From PALSA-894 sp963828625 (GTDB taxonomy: Bacteria; Pseudomonadota; Alphaproteobacteria; Rhizobiales; Xanthobacteraceae): a stretch of 64,000 nucleotides of DNA. The notes beneath the pieces were generated by a model. That model was not told the DNA's origin and ran no database searches. It worked only from the letters and a program-made list of their open reading frames with translations. The stretch covers positions 372,001 to 436,000 of the forward strand of contig CAWHEX010000003.1 in NCBI GenBank assembly GCA_963828625.1, given 5' to 3'. The first letter of the stretch is position 1. Every line of letters begins with the position of its first letter. The translations under genes and the position numbers were made by a program. Shown here piece after piece: positions 8,327 to 17,648 of the stretch.

Positions 8327-9892
8327 TTGAGCTGGGAAACTGACATCGAGGAATTGCGCCGCCGCGAGGCGCTCGCCCGGCAGATGGGCGGGCCCGACAA
8401 GGTCAAGCGGCAGCACGACGGCGGCAAGCTCACGGTGCGGGAGCGGATCGATGCGCTGCTCGATCCGGGCAGCTTCCACGAGATCGGCGCGCTCGCGGGG
8501 CGCGCGCAGTACGGCGACGACGGCGCGATCACCTCGTTCCAGCCGGCGAACTTCGTGTTCGGACGCGGCCGTATCGACAGCCGCGCGGTGGTGGTCGGCG
8601 GCGACGACTTCACGGTGCGCGGCGGCGCGGCCGATGCCTCGATCCGCGGCAAGCAGGTGCAGTCCGAGCAGATGGCGAACGAGCTGCGCATCCCGCTGGT
8701 GCGGCTGATCGACGGGACGGGCGGCGGCGGTTCGGTGAAGACGATCGAGACGCAGGGCTACACCTACGTGCCGGCCAATCCCGCATGGGACTGGGTCGTC
8801 GCCAACATGGGCACGGTGCCGGTGGTTTCGCTCGGCCTCGGGTCGGTGGCGGGTCTCGGCGCCGCGCGGCTTGTGACCAGCCACTACTCGGTCATGGTCG
8901 AAGGCACCTCGCATATGTTCATCGCGGGACCGCCGGTCGTTGCGCGCCTCAGCGGTCCGATCACCAAGGACGAGCTTGGCGCGGCCGACATTCACGCGCG
9001 CGCCGGTGCGGTGGACGATGTGGTGGCAAGCGAGGCGGAAGCCTTCGCGCGGGCGCGGCGGTTTCTCTCCTATCTGCCGTCGTCGGTCTACGAACTGCCT
9101 GAGCGCGTCGCGCCGGCAGACGACGCCGCGCGCCGCGATGACCCTGCACGACGTGACCCTTGGCTGATCGAGGCGATCCCGAACGACCGGCGCAAGGTCT
9201 ACGACATGCGCCGCATCCTCAACGCGCTGTTCGACAAGGACTCGCTGTTCGAGATGGGCCGCAAGTTCGGCGGCTCGGCTATCACCGCGCTCGCGCGGCT
9301 CGACGGCTGGCCGGTAGCGGTGCTGGCGAGCGATCCCTACTTCTACGGCGGCGGCTGGACCGCCGAGGCTTCGCAGAAGGTCACGCGGTTCGTCGATTTC
9401 GCGAACACGTTTCATCTGCCCGTCGTGCATCTCGTCGATGTGCCGGGCTTCGTGATCGGCGTGGAATCCGAAAAGGCCGGCACGATCCGCTACGGCGCAC
9501 GCGCGCTCTCGGCAATCTATCAGGCGAAGGTGCCGTTCTGCTCGATCATCATCCGCAAGGTGTTCGGCGTCGCGGGCGCCGGACACACGCCGCACCACCG
9601 CCTGCATTACCGCTACGCCTGGCCGTCCGGCGACTGGGGCTCGCTGCCGGTCGAGGGCGGGATCGAGGCCGCCTACCGCGCCGAGCTCGACGCCGCGCCG
9701 GACCGCGACAAGCTGCGGGTGGAGATCGAGGAGCGGCTCAACCGCTACCGCTCGCCGTTCCGTACCGCCGAGACTTTTCTGGTCGAGGAGATCATCGATC
9801 CGCGCGACACACGGCCGCTGCTGTGCGAATTCGCGAATCTCACCGCCAAGCTGCGCGAGCCCGGTCCGGTCGCAATGCCCATGCGGCCGTGA
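8327..9892 (+). CDS. Acyl-CoA carboxylase carboxyltransferase subunit (PccB-like)
   Basis: A 521-aa carboxyltransferase that would move CO2 from biotin to an acyl-CoA (propionyl-, methylcrotonyl- or a related CoA). The N-terminal half has the opening KLTVRERIDALLDPGSFHEIG and the acyl-CoA site DGTGGGGSVKTIE. The C-terminal half has the biotin-side glycines VHLVDVPGFVIGVESEKAGTI. TTG 8327 is the best start because the frame is closed just upstream and MSWETDIEELRRREALA is typical for the family. Divergent from the BCCP gene. The acyl-CoA specificity cannot be fixed from sequence alone. Confidence 0.88.
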   Translation: MSWETDIEELRRREALARQMGGPDKVKRQHDGGKLTVRERIDALLDPGSFHEIGALAGRAQYGDDGAITSFQPANFVFGRGRIDSRAVVVGGDDFTVRGGAADASIRGKQVQSEQMANELRIPLVRLIDGTGGGGSVKTIETQGYTYVPANPAWDWVVANMGTVPVVSLGLGSVAGLGAARLVTSHYSVMVEGTSHMFIAGPPVVARLSGPITKDELGAADIHARAGAVDDVVASEAEAFARARRFLSYLPSSVYELPERVAPADDAARRDDPARRDPWLIEAIPNDRRKVYDMRRILNALFDKDSLFEMGRKFGGSAITALARLDGWPVAVLASDPYFYGGGWTAEASQKVTRFVDFANTFHLPVVHLVDVPGFVIGVESEKAGTIRYGARALSAIYQAKVPFCSIIIRKVFGVAGAGHTPHHRLHYRYAWPSGDWGSLPVEGGIEAAYRAELDAAPDRDKLRVEIEERLNRYRSPFRTAETFLVEEIIDPRDTRPLLCEFANLTAKLREPGPVAMPMRP

Positions 9893-10081
9893 AGTACATT
9901 CCGCCTGCACGCCGGACGCTTGGCGCAATATTCATACCGCGAATGAGCCGTTCCCGAGCGAAATTATTCTTTTCACTCGGCCTTTCTGCGGCCCGTGCGA
10001 TGCCTACATGCTAAGGACCGCCTTGTTCGGCCCGACCCCGTTCTCTAGGGTCGCGCGCGTCAACCTTCATCCGGGTCTTCC

Positions 10082-11119
10082 ATGCAAATTCGCGACGGCA
10101 TCGTCGAGGCCATCGGCAACACGCCGCTGATCAAACTCCAGCGCGTGTCCGAACAAACCGGCTGCACGATCCTCGGCAAGGCCGAGTTCATGAATCCCGG
10201 CCAGTCGGTGAAGGACCGCGCCGGGCGCGAGATGATCCTGCAGGCCGAGAAGCGCGGCGACATCAAGCCGGGCGGGCTCGTGGTCGAGAGCACCGCCGGC
10301 AACACCGGCATCGGGCTCGCGCTCGTCGCGAACGCGCGCGGCTATCGCACGCTGATCGTGATCCCGGAGACGCAGAGCCAGGAGAAGAAGGACATGCTCA
10401 CGCTCTGCGGCGCAGAGCTGGTGCAGGTCCCGGCGCTCCCTTACAGCAACCCGAACAACTACCAGCATGTCGGCCGCCGCCTCGCCGAAGAGCTGAAGAA
10501 GACCGAGCCGAACGGCGTCATCTTCGCCGACCAGTGGAACAACCTCGACAATCGCCTGCGCGCACTACACCTCGACCGGCCCGGAGATCTGGCAGCAGAC
10601 CGACGGCAAGGTCGATGCGTTCGTCTGCCTGCGTCGGCACCGGCGGCACGCTCGCCGGCACCTCCACCTTCCTGCGCGAGATGAAGAAGGACATCGTCAT
10701 CGGCTGCGCCGACCCGCGCGGCGCCGCGATGTACAATCTGTTCGCGCACGGCGAGGCGAAGCCCTCCGAAGGCGGCTCGATCACCGAAGGCATCGGGCTC
10801 GGGCGCGTCACGCCGATCATCGAAGACATCAAGTGCGAGAAGGCCTATCTCATCCCCGACGAGGAGGCGATCCCGCTGATCTTCGACCTGCTCGAGCATG
10901 AAGGGCTGTGCCTCGGAGGCTCGTCGGCGATCAACATCGCGGGCGCGGTGCGGCTGGCGAAGGAACTCGGGCCCGGGCAAGACCATCGTGACGCTTCTCT
11001 GCGACTACGGCACGCGCTATCAGTCGAAGCTGTACAATCCGGCTTTCCTGCGCTCGAAGGGCCTGCCGGTGCCGGAATGGCTGGAGCGCAAGTCGACGAT
11101 CAAGCCGCCGTTCGTGTAA
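10082..11119 (+). CDS. cysK: Cysteine synthase A, O-acetylserine sulfhydrylase (three frameshifts)
   Basis: PLP enzyme making L-cysteine from O-acetylserine and sulfide. The reading frame starts at ATG 10082 (MQIRDGIVEAIGNTPLI) and runs into three successive +1 shifts near 10557, 10629 and 10970. Joined, they give about 344 aa, close to family length. Motifs in order: NPGQSVKDRAG with the PLP lysine near residue 45, the substrate loop ESTAGNTG, NRRAHYTSTGPEIW across the first shift, the phosphate loop VGTGGTLAG and GLCLGGSSAIN. Removing one base each time restores the protein, which points to sequence errors rather than decay. It is first in a co-directional sulfur-linked run ending with a persulfide dioxygenase ORF. 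Confidence 0.82.
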
Positions 11120-11130
11120 GAGAGAATCTG

Positions 11131-11849
11131 ATGCCCACCGACTGCCTGTTCCGCGAAGACGCCTACCTGACGTCGACGCCCGCGACCGTTCTCGGCCTCA
11201 CCGAGAAGGGCGGCATCGTGGTCGACCGCACCTGCTTCTACGCGACCTCCGGCGGGCAGCCGGGCGACAGCGGCGTGCTGGTGACGCCGGCCGGCGAGTT
11301 TCCGCTCGCGACCGCGGTCTACAACGATCAGCTCAAGACCGAGATCGCGCATGTGCCGGCCGAGAGCGTGACCGAACGGCCCGAAGGCCGGCGACAACGT
11401 CACCCTGAAGCTCGACTGGGGCGCGCGCTACCGCCGCATGCGCATGCACACGGCGCTGCATCTGCTCTCCGCCGTGCTGCCCTATCCGGTGACCGGCGGC
11501 GCCGTGAACGAGGACGACAGCCGGCTCGACTTCGACATTCCGGAAGCCGGGCTCGACAAGGACGAGATCACCGCCAAGGTGAACGAGATGATCAAGGCCG
11601 ACGCCGAAGTGCGCTCGCGCTGGATCACGCGATGCGGAACTGGAAGCCAATCCGGGGCTGGTCAAAACCATGTCGGTGAAACCGCCGATCGGCACCGGCA
11701 AGGTGCGGCTGATCGAGATCGTCGGCTTCGACCTGCAGCCGTGCGGCGGCACGCATGTGCGCCGCACCGGTGAGATCGGCGCGATCCGCGTGACGCAGAT
11801 CGAGAAAAAGGGCAAACAGAACCGCCGCGTGCGGATTTCGTTCGCCTGA
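11131..11849 (+). CDS. Alanyl-tRNA editing protein, AlaX-type (two frameshifts)
   Basis: Free-standing homolog of the AlaRS editing domain, expected to hydrolyse mischarged Ser- or Gly-tRNA(Ala). After correcting +1 shifts near 11385 and 11630 it is 238 aa. The Zn-binding motifs HxxxH (MHTALHLLS, residues about 104-108) and CxxxH (CGGTHV, about residue 208) are both intact. The N-terminus contains TSGGQPGDSG, the conserved AlaX/AlaRS glycine loop. It begins 11 bases after cysK and precedes sseA by 45 bases, so all three could be one transcript. Editing of serine-charged tRNA next to cysteine synthesis makes sense physiologically, but the link is inference. Confidence 0.82.
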
Positions 11850-11894
11850 GCGCATCATCCCAAGATGATGCGCCAAGAGACCTGAGGACGTTCA

Positions 11895-12753
11895 ATGCCT
11901 GATGAAAAGCTTGCGAGCCGCTGGCTCGTTTCGACCGATTGGCTCGCGGCACATCTGGCCGATCCGAACGTGGTCGTGCTCGACAGCTCCTACTATCTGG
12001 CGAACCACAAGCGCGACGCCGCGGCCGAATTCCTCGCCGGTCATATTCCGGGCGCGCAACGCTTCGACATCGACGCCATCTCCGACAAGTCCAATCCCCT
12101 GCCCCACATGCTGCCTTCGCCCGAGCAGTTCGCCGCGCAGATCGGCGCGCTCGGCGTCGGCGACGGCATGACCATCGTTCTCTACGACGGCATCGGCCTC
12201 TATGGCGCGGCGCGTGTCTGGTGGACCTTCCGTGCGTTCGGCTCCGAGAACGTGCGCGTGCTCGATGGCGGCATGCCGAAGTGGAAGTCCGAGAACCGCC
12301 CGCTCGAAACCGGCCCGGCCAAGCCCCGCGCGCCGAAGACATTCACGCCGAAATTCAACCGCGCGATGGTCGCCTCGATCGACGATGTGCAGAAGGTGCT
12401 GCTCGACAAGACCGCGCAGGTCGTCGATGCGCGTGCCGCGGACCGCTTCCGCGGCGAGGCACCGGAGCCGCGCGCCGGCCTGCGCGGCGGCCATATGCCC
12501 GGATCGGCCAACGTGCCATTCGGCGAAGTGCTGAAGGACGGCCGCCTCAAGTCGCCGGACGAGATCGCCGCCGCCTTCAAGGGTGCGGGCAGTGGACCTC
12601 GACAAGCCGATCGTCACGAGCTGCGGCTCGGGCGTGACCGCCTCGATCCTGACGTTCGCCATCGACGCCCTCGGCAAGCAGCCCGGTCGCGTCTACGACG
12701 GGTCCTGGTCCGAGTGGGGCGCGCGGCCGGATACGCCGGTGGTCAAGGGATGA
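11895..12753 (+). CDS. sseA: 3-mercaptopyruvate sulfurtransferase (one frameshift)
   Basis: Tandem-rhodanese sulfurtransferase moving sulfur from 3-mercaptopyruvate to a thiol or cyanide. Domain 1 (residues 1-135) has the usual VVLDSSYYL and FLAGHIPGA. Domain 2 holds the catalytic loop CGSGVTA, the mercaptopyruvate-type signature (thiosulfate sulfurtransferases differ at this loop), and then SWSEWG near the C-terminus. One extra A near 12591 shifts the frame just before VDLDKPIVTSCGSG. Corrected length is 285 aa, the family norm. Its TGA overlaps the ATG of the next gene, suggesting coupling. Together with CysK and the downstream persulfide dioxygenase it outlines cysteine sulfur flow. Confidence 0.87.
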
Positions 12754-14880
12754 CGGTCACGGCGCGAGCGACACCGCGCGGATCGACGGCCTTTTTGAGC
12801 TTGCGTTCCGGCGTCATCAGGACGGCCAGTTCAGCGAGGCCGAGCAACTCTACCGCAGCATCCTCGAAATCGATCCGCGCCAGCTCGATTGCCTGCACTT
12901 CCTCGGCATGATCGCGCTGCAGACCGCAGGCCGGAGCAGGCGGTCGCGCTGATCGAAGCAAGCGATCGACGCGAACGACCGCATCGCCGCCTATCACGGC
13001 ACGATCGCGGAGGCTTATCGCGCGCTTGGCGAGCCGGACGAGGCGATCGCGCATTGCCGCAAGGCCGTCGCGATCGATCCGACGTTTTCGGCGGCTCACA
13101 ATCTTCTCGCCGACCTGTTGCGCGACCAGGGCGATCTCGCGGCGGCGAGCCAGCACTACTCCGGCGCGGCCGCCGCCGAGCCGGATTTGCGCTGAGGCGC
13201 ACCACAACCTCGCGGTGACCCTGCTCGAACAGGGTCGGCCAGACGAGGCGGTCGATGCGGCCAGCGCGCGTTGCGATGCTGCAGGATACCGCCGAGTCGC
13301 GCGCCTTGTTCGTCCAGTGCGTCACGGCGCGCCTCGCGACTACCCGGAGACCAAGGCTTTCGCCAACTCCTCACGCGCGCGTTCACTGAAGTGTGGGCGC
13401 GTCCGGTCGAACTTGCAGGCCCGGCGCTCACGCTGATCAAGGCGGACCCTGCAATCCGGTCCGCGATGCGTGCTGTCGACGAGATCTGGCCTCGGCGCGT
13501 CGATCCGAATGTGCTTGCCCCCGCGATGGTGCCGCTGACGCAGGACCCATTGGTGTATTGCGTTCTGGAGTCGACACCGGTCGCAGACGACGCGATGGAG
13601 CGGATGCTTGCCTGCGTGCGAACGCTGCTGATCGATGCGGCACTCCAGTCGAAAGACGAGATCGCACCCGAGATGCTCCCGTTCTCGTGTGCGCTCGCGC
13701 GGCAGTGTTTCATCAACGAGTATGCGTTCCACGTTCCGGACGTGGAGCAGGACGGCGCCGTGGCGTTGCGCGGAAAGCTCGCGTCCGAGCTGGCAGCCGC
13801 CAAACCCATTCTGAACATTCAGCTCATCGCCTATGCGTGCTACGCGCCGCTGCATACACTCGATCGGAACGCCGCGCTTCAGAGCCGGACGTGGCCCAAC
13901 GCAATACGCCGCCTGATCGATCAACAGGTCCGGGAGCCTGAGGAAGAGGCAAAGCTTCGCGCCGCGATGCCCAGGCTGAACGCGATCACGGATCAGACCT
14001 CGGCGCGCGTGCGCGACCAGTACGAGAGCAATCCCTACCCGCGCTGGACTATGGCCGCGCCGGTCCGGCCCGAGCCCGGCATCGCGGCGTACCTGCGCGG
14101 CGAATTTCCGCTGGCGTCGATCGCGGACACGCCGGAGGCGGCCTCCGCGGATATCCTGATCGCGGGTTGCGGCACCGGCCAGCAGGCGATCGATGCGGCA
14201 CGCCGGTTTCCGGCCGCGCGCGTGCTCGGGATCGACCTCAGTCTCGGCAAGTCTTGCCTACGCGCAACGCAAGGCGACCGAGCTCCGCGTCGACGAACAT
14301 CGAATTCGCCCAAGCCGACATCGTCGGACTTCGAATTTCCCGGCCGTCGCTTCGATGTCAATCGAAGTCGAGCGGGGTGCTGCATCATCTTGCCGACCCC
14401 TTCGCTGGTTGGGCGACGCTGTTGCGCTCGCTCAGGCCCGGCGGGTTCATGCGGCTCGGCCTCTACAGCGAACTGGCGCGCCGCGATATCGCGCCGGCGC
14501 GCGAATTCGTCACCGCCGGCGGATACGATACGACCCCCGACGGCATCCGCCGGTGCCGCCAGAGCCTCCTCAAGAGCAGCGATCCGCGTCTGCGCGCGAT
14601 CCTGGCGTCGCCGGACTTCTACAGCATCAGTGCGTGCCGCGATCTCCTGTTTCACGTGCAGGAGCACCGGCTGACGCTGCCGCAAATCGCGGCTTTTCTG
14701 ACCGAGCACAAGCTGTCGTTGCTCGGCTTCGAGCTGAGCACGCCGCTACTGGCTCAATATCGCGACCGGTTCCCGGCAGACACCGCGATGACCGACCTCG
14801 ATCAATGGCATCGCTTCGAAACGGAGAATCCGGATACATTCGGCGGGATGTATCAATTCTGGGTGCAGAAAGCCGCCTGA
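12750..14880 (+). CDS. TPR-repeat SAM-dependent methyltransferase (many frameshifts)
   Basis: The coding signal passes through all three forward frames. I place at least nine indels between about 12760 and 14365, most of them +1. Stitched together it is about 700 aa. Residues 1-150 are tetratricopeptide repeats, with units such as GQFSEAEQLYRSILEIDP, GEPDEAIAHCRKAVAIDP and GRPDEAV. A central helical region contains QYESNPYPRW, followed by a class I methyltransferase domain with the SAM motif IAGCGTGQQAIDAA and the post-motif HHLADPFAGW. The C-terminal part is uninterrupted from 14390 to TGA 14880. The start at ATG 12750 overlaps the sseA stop but needs indels in its first ten codons. The methyl acceptor is unknown. 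Confidence 0.65.
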
Positions 14881-14895
14881 ACACCGGAGGACGCC

Positions 14896-16656
14896 ATGAT
14901 CTTCCGCCAGCTGTTCGACAGCGTTTCCGGCACGTACACGTACCTGCTTGCCAGCCGGCGCGGCGGTGAGGCGCTGATCATCGATCCGGTGCTGGAAAAG
15001 GTCGACCGCTACCTCCAGCTCATCCGCGAGCTCGACGTGAAGCTGGTCAAGGCCGTCGACACGCACCTGCATGCCGATCACATCACGGGGCTCGGCGCGC
15101 TGCGCGACCGCACGCATTGCATCACCGTGATGGGCGAACGGACCAAGGCCGACGTCGTCTCAATGCGTCTTGCCGAAGGCGAGAAGCTCGCCATCGAGGG
15201 CGTGGCGCTCGATGTGCTTTATACGCCGGGGCACACCGACGATTCCTACAGCTACCTGATGAACGATCGCGTGTTCACCGGCGACACGCTTCTGATCCGC
15301 GGCACCGGCCGTACTGATTTCCAGAACGGCGATCCGCGCGCGCAATACGACTCGATTTTCAACAAGCTGCTCAAGCTCCGCGACGAGACGATGGTATTCC
15401 CCGCGCACGACTACAAGGGCGAGACCGTCTCGACCATCGGCGAGGAGAAGGCGTTCAATCCGCGCCTTCAGGTGAAGTCCGTGGACGAATACGCCGCGGT
15501 GATGAACAACCTCAATCTTCCCAACCCGAAGATGATGGACGTCGCGGTTCCGGCCAATATGAAGGTCGGGCTTGCGCAAGACGAGATCGCGCGGCGCGGC
15601 TGGGCCGTCAACGCGGCGGACGCGTTAGGTCTGGTCGGAAAGTCCGATATCGCCTTCATCGATCTGCGCGAAACGACGGAACGCGAAAAGCATGGCGTCA
15701 TTCCGGGTTCGGTTCACGCGCCCTACCCTGATCTCCGCACCAACATCGCACCGGACGGCTTGCTACACCGGCTGGCGGCCGCAGACGGCAAGCGACTCCT
15801 GTTCTATTGCGCGTTCGGGGAGCGCTCCGCTATGGCGGTGCAGGCCGCGCAGGACGCTCGCCTTTCATCCGCCTGCCATCTGACGGGCGGGATCGATGCC
15901 TGGAAGACGGCCAAGGGGCCGCTGACGCCAATGAAGCCCAAGGTCGCACTCATCACCGGCGCGGCGCATGGCATTGGCCGCGCGACCGCACGACGGCTCC
16001 TCGACGAGGCCTGGAATATCGGCGCGCTCGACGTCTCGGCCGGGCAGCTCGAACGGGTGTTCGGCAAGCAGACCCGTCGCGTCGCCATCATCGAGGGCGA
16101 TATCGGCGACGAGCATACGGCCAAGCGCGCCGTCACCGCCACGATCGAGCGGTTCGGCCAGCTCGACGGCGTCGTCTCCAATGCCGGCATGATGATCCGC
16201 AAGCCGATCCGACAACTGACGCTGGCCGAGTGGCGGCGCGTCCTCGACGTGAACCTTACCGCGGCGTTCCTGCTCGCCAAGGCGGCGGAGCGCGCGCTAC
16301 GAGCGACCAGCGGCGCATTCGTGTCGATCGCCTCGACGCGGGCGCAGATGTCGGAGCCGGATACCGAGGCTTATTCGGCGAGCAAAGGCGGGCTGGTGGC
16401 GCTGACCCATGCCCTTGCGGTGAGCCTCGGGCCGGTGCGGGTGAACTGCGTCAGCCCCGGCTGGATCGCGACGCGCGACTACAACAAGCTCCGGCGCAAG
16501 GATCACGTTCAGCATCCCGCCGGCCGCGTCGGACGCCCGGAGGACGTGGCCGAGATTGTCGCCTGGCTGCTCGACGGCGAGCGCTCCGGCTTCGTCACCG
16601 GAGCGGACTTCACCGTCGACGGCGGCATGACGCGGAAGATGATCTACGTCGAATAA
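14896..16656 (+). CDS. Persulfide dioxygenase (ETHE1-like) - rhodanese - SDR three-domain ORF
   Basis: One uninterrupted 586-aa reading frame. Residues 1-235 are a metallo-beta-lactamase-fold persulfide dioxygenase with THLHADH, the distal His in PGHTDDS, GDTLLIRGTGRTDFQNGD and PAHDYKG. Residues about 250-343 are a rhodanese domain with its active Cys305 in LLFYCAFGERS. Residues 346-586 are a complete short-chain dehydrogenase with TGAAHGIG, SNAG, a serine in VSIAST and YSASK. ETHE1-rhodanese fusions are known; the added SDR is not a fusion I recognise. The SDR begins with its own ATG at 15931, and one base less in the GGGG at 15915-15918 would create a TGA 9 bases before it. Two separate genes are therefore quite possible. 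Expected substrate: glutathione persulfide. Confidence 0.8.
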   Translation: MIFRQLFDSVSGTYTYLLASRRGGEALIIDPVLEKVDRYLQLIRELDVKLVKAVDTHLHADHITGLGALRDRTHCITVMGERTKADVVSMRLAEGEKLAIEGVALDVLYTPGHTDDSYSYLMNDRVFTGDTLLIRGTGRTDFQNGDPRAQYDSIFNKLLKLRDETMVFPAHDYKGETVSTIGEEKAFNPRLQVKSVDEYAAVMNNLNLPNPKMMDVAVPANMKVGLAQDEIARRGWAVNAADALGLVGKSDIAFIDLRETTEREKHGVIPGSVHAPYPDLRTNIAPDGLLHRLAAADGKRLLFYCAFGERSAMAVQAAQDARLSSACHLTGGIDAWKTAKGPLTPMKPKVALITGAAHGIGRATARRLLDEAWNIGALDVSAGQLERVFGKQTRRVAIIEGDIGDEHTAKRAVTATIERFGQLDGVVSNAGMMIRKPIRQLTLAEWRRVLDVNLTAAFLLAKAAERALRATSGAFVSIASTRAQMSEPDTEAYSASKGGLVALTHALAVSLGPVRVNCVSPGWIATRDYNKLRRKDHVQHPAGRVGRPEDVAEIVAWLLDGERSGFVTGADFTVDGGMTRKMIYVE

Positions 16657-16657
16657 A

Positions 16658-17488
16658 TCAGGCAGCCTTCGCGCCAAGCTGCGGCACGACGTCGAGCTGC
16701 TGCAGCATGCCGAGCGTGTCCCAGCAGTTCCAGCTTTCGACGATCTTGCCGCCCGCTACGCGGAACATCCAAATGCCGTCCACGCGCACCTTGCGGCCGG
16801 TCGGCGCAATGCCGAGCAGGTCGCCGGTATGCGTGCCGCTGCCGGTCCAGCGCATCACGACGGTGTCGCCGGTTTCGAGCATCTCGTGGACATCCCAGCG
16901 CGCGTCCTTCACGCCGCGATGATAGGTGCCGACCACGTCCCGGATGCCCGCCGGGCCTTTCGCGGTGCCCGGGCTAGCCGGATCGTTGTAGCTGTGGCCC
17001 GGCGTGAAAAGCTCGTCCGCGGCGGCAAGCTTGCGGCCATTGCAAACCTCATCGATGAAGCGGCGGGCGAGCGCGATCCCCTGCCCCGCGCTGCCGAACG
17101 CTTCGGCGAATTGCGCCGTGTCGGTGTGCTCGCGGAAGCGCGTGACCTTGCCGTTCGCCAGCGTGAACACGTGCACCCATTCGCAGGCGACGGGCTTGCC
17201 GGTCGTCCTGACCTTGAGTTTGTACGTGCCCAGCACGAAGACCTTATCGTCGGCGGCGTAAAACTCGCGCGGCGTAAAGTCCGAGAAATCCTCGTGTTCG
17301 GCAACGAGCTGGAAGAATTCCCGAACCTGCGCGGTGCCCTTGCGCGGCCCGAGCGTCGGGAAATCCTTCGGCCGGCCGACCGTTTGCCAGTCGACGTCCG
17401 GGGCGACGCCCGCCAGGAGAGCGGCGACGTCGCCGCGCCCGAAAGCGGCGTACATGGTCTGAATGTGGGCGATATTGGCGGTGGTCAT
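16658..17488 (-). CDS. Tandem NTF2/SnoaL-like domain protein
   Basis: A 276-aa protein made of two NTF2/SnoaL-like cone domains in a row, residues about 5-130 and 140-270. Each opens with a helix bearing an RGD or NGR turn (FGRGDVAALLAGVAPDVDW; CNGRKLAAADELFTPGHSYNDP) and ends in strands typical of polyketide-cyclase-like ketosteroid-isomerase relatives (HVFTLANGKVTRFREHTDTAQF; IWMFRVAGGKIVESWNCWDT). Such proteins are small-molecule isomerases, hydrolases or binding proteins. No substrate can be named. It is convergent with the ORF ending at 16656 (1 base apart) and lies 160 bases after the sugar-permease gene on the same strand, so it may be the last gene of that operon. Confidence 0.7.
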   Translation of the reverse strand: MTTANIAHIQTMYAAFGRGDVAALLAGVAPDVDWQTVGRPKDFPTLGPRKGTAQVREFFQLVAEHEDFSDFTPREFYAADDKVFVLGTYKLKVRTTGKPVACEWVHVFTLANGKVTRFREHTDTAQFAEAFGSAGQGIALARRFIDEVCNGRKLAAADELFTPGHSYNDPASPGTAKGPAGIRDVVGTYHRGVKDARWDVHEMLETGDTVVMRWTGSGTHTGDLLGIAPTGRKVRVDGIWMFRVAGGKIVESWNCWDTLGMLQQLDVVPQLGAKAA

Positions 17489-17648
17489 GAGCCCCTCCCG
17501 ACGGTTGGCTGCGTCCCATTACGGAAGCACAGCCGCAAAGGTTTCAGGGCGGGCAGGAATTTGTACGGTGGCTCGGGATGGCGCTCGACGGCAGGCCCGG
17601 CTGACTGCCGGTTTGTGCGGCGCGGCGGCTAAGTCGTCCCGTCTTGTG

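Noticed and set aside
10033..10053. CGACCC/GGGTCG hairpin before cysK as a riboswitch or terminator
   Set aside because: Only six base pairs with a nine-base loop and no T tract. No larger conserved fold is visible.
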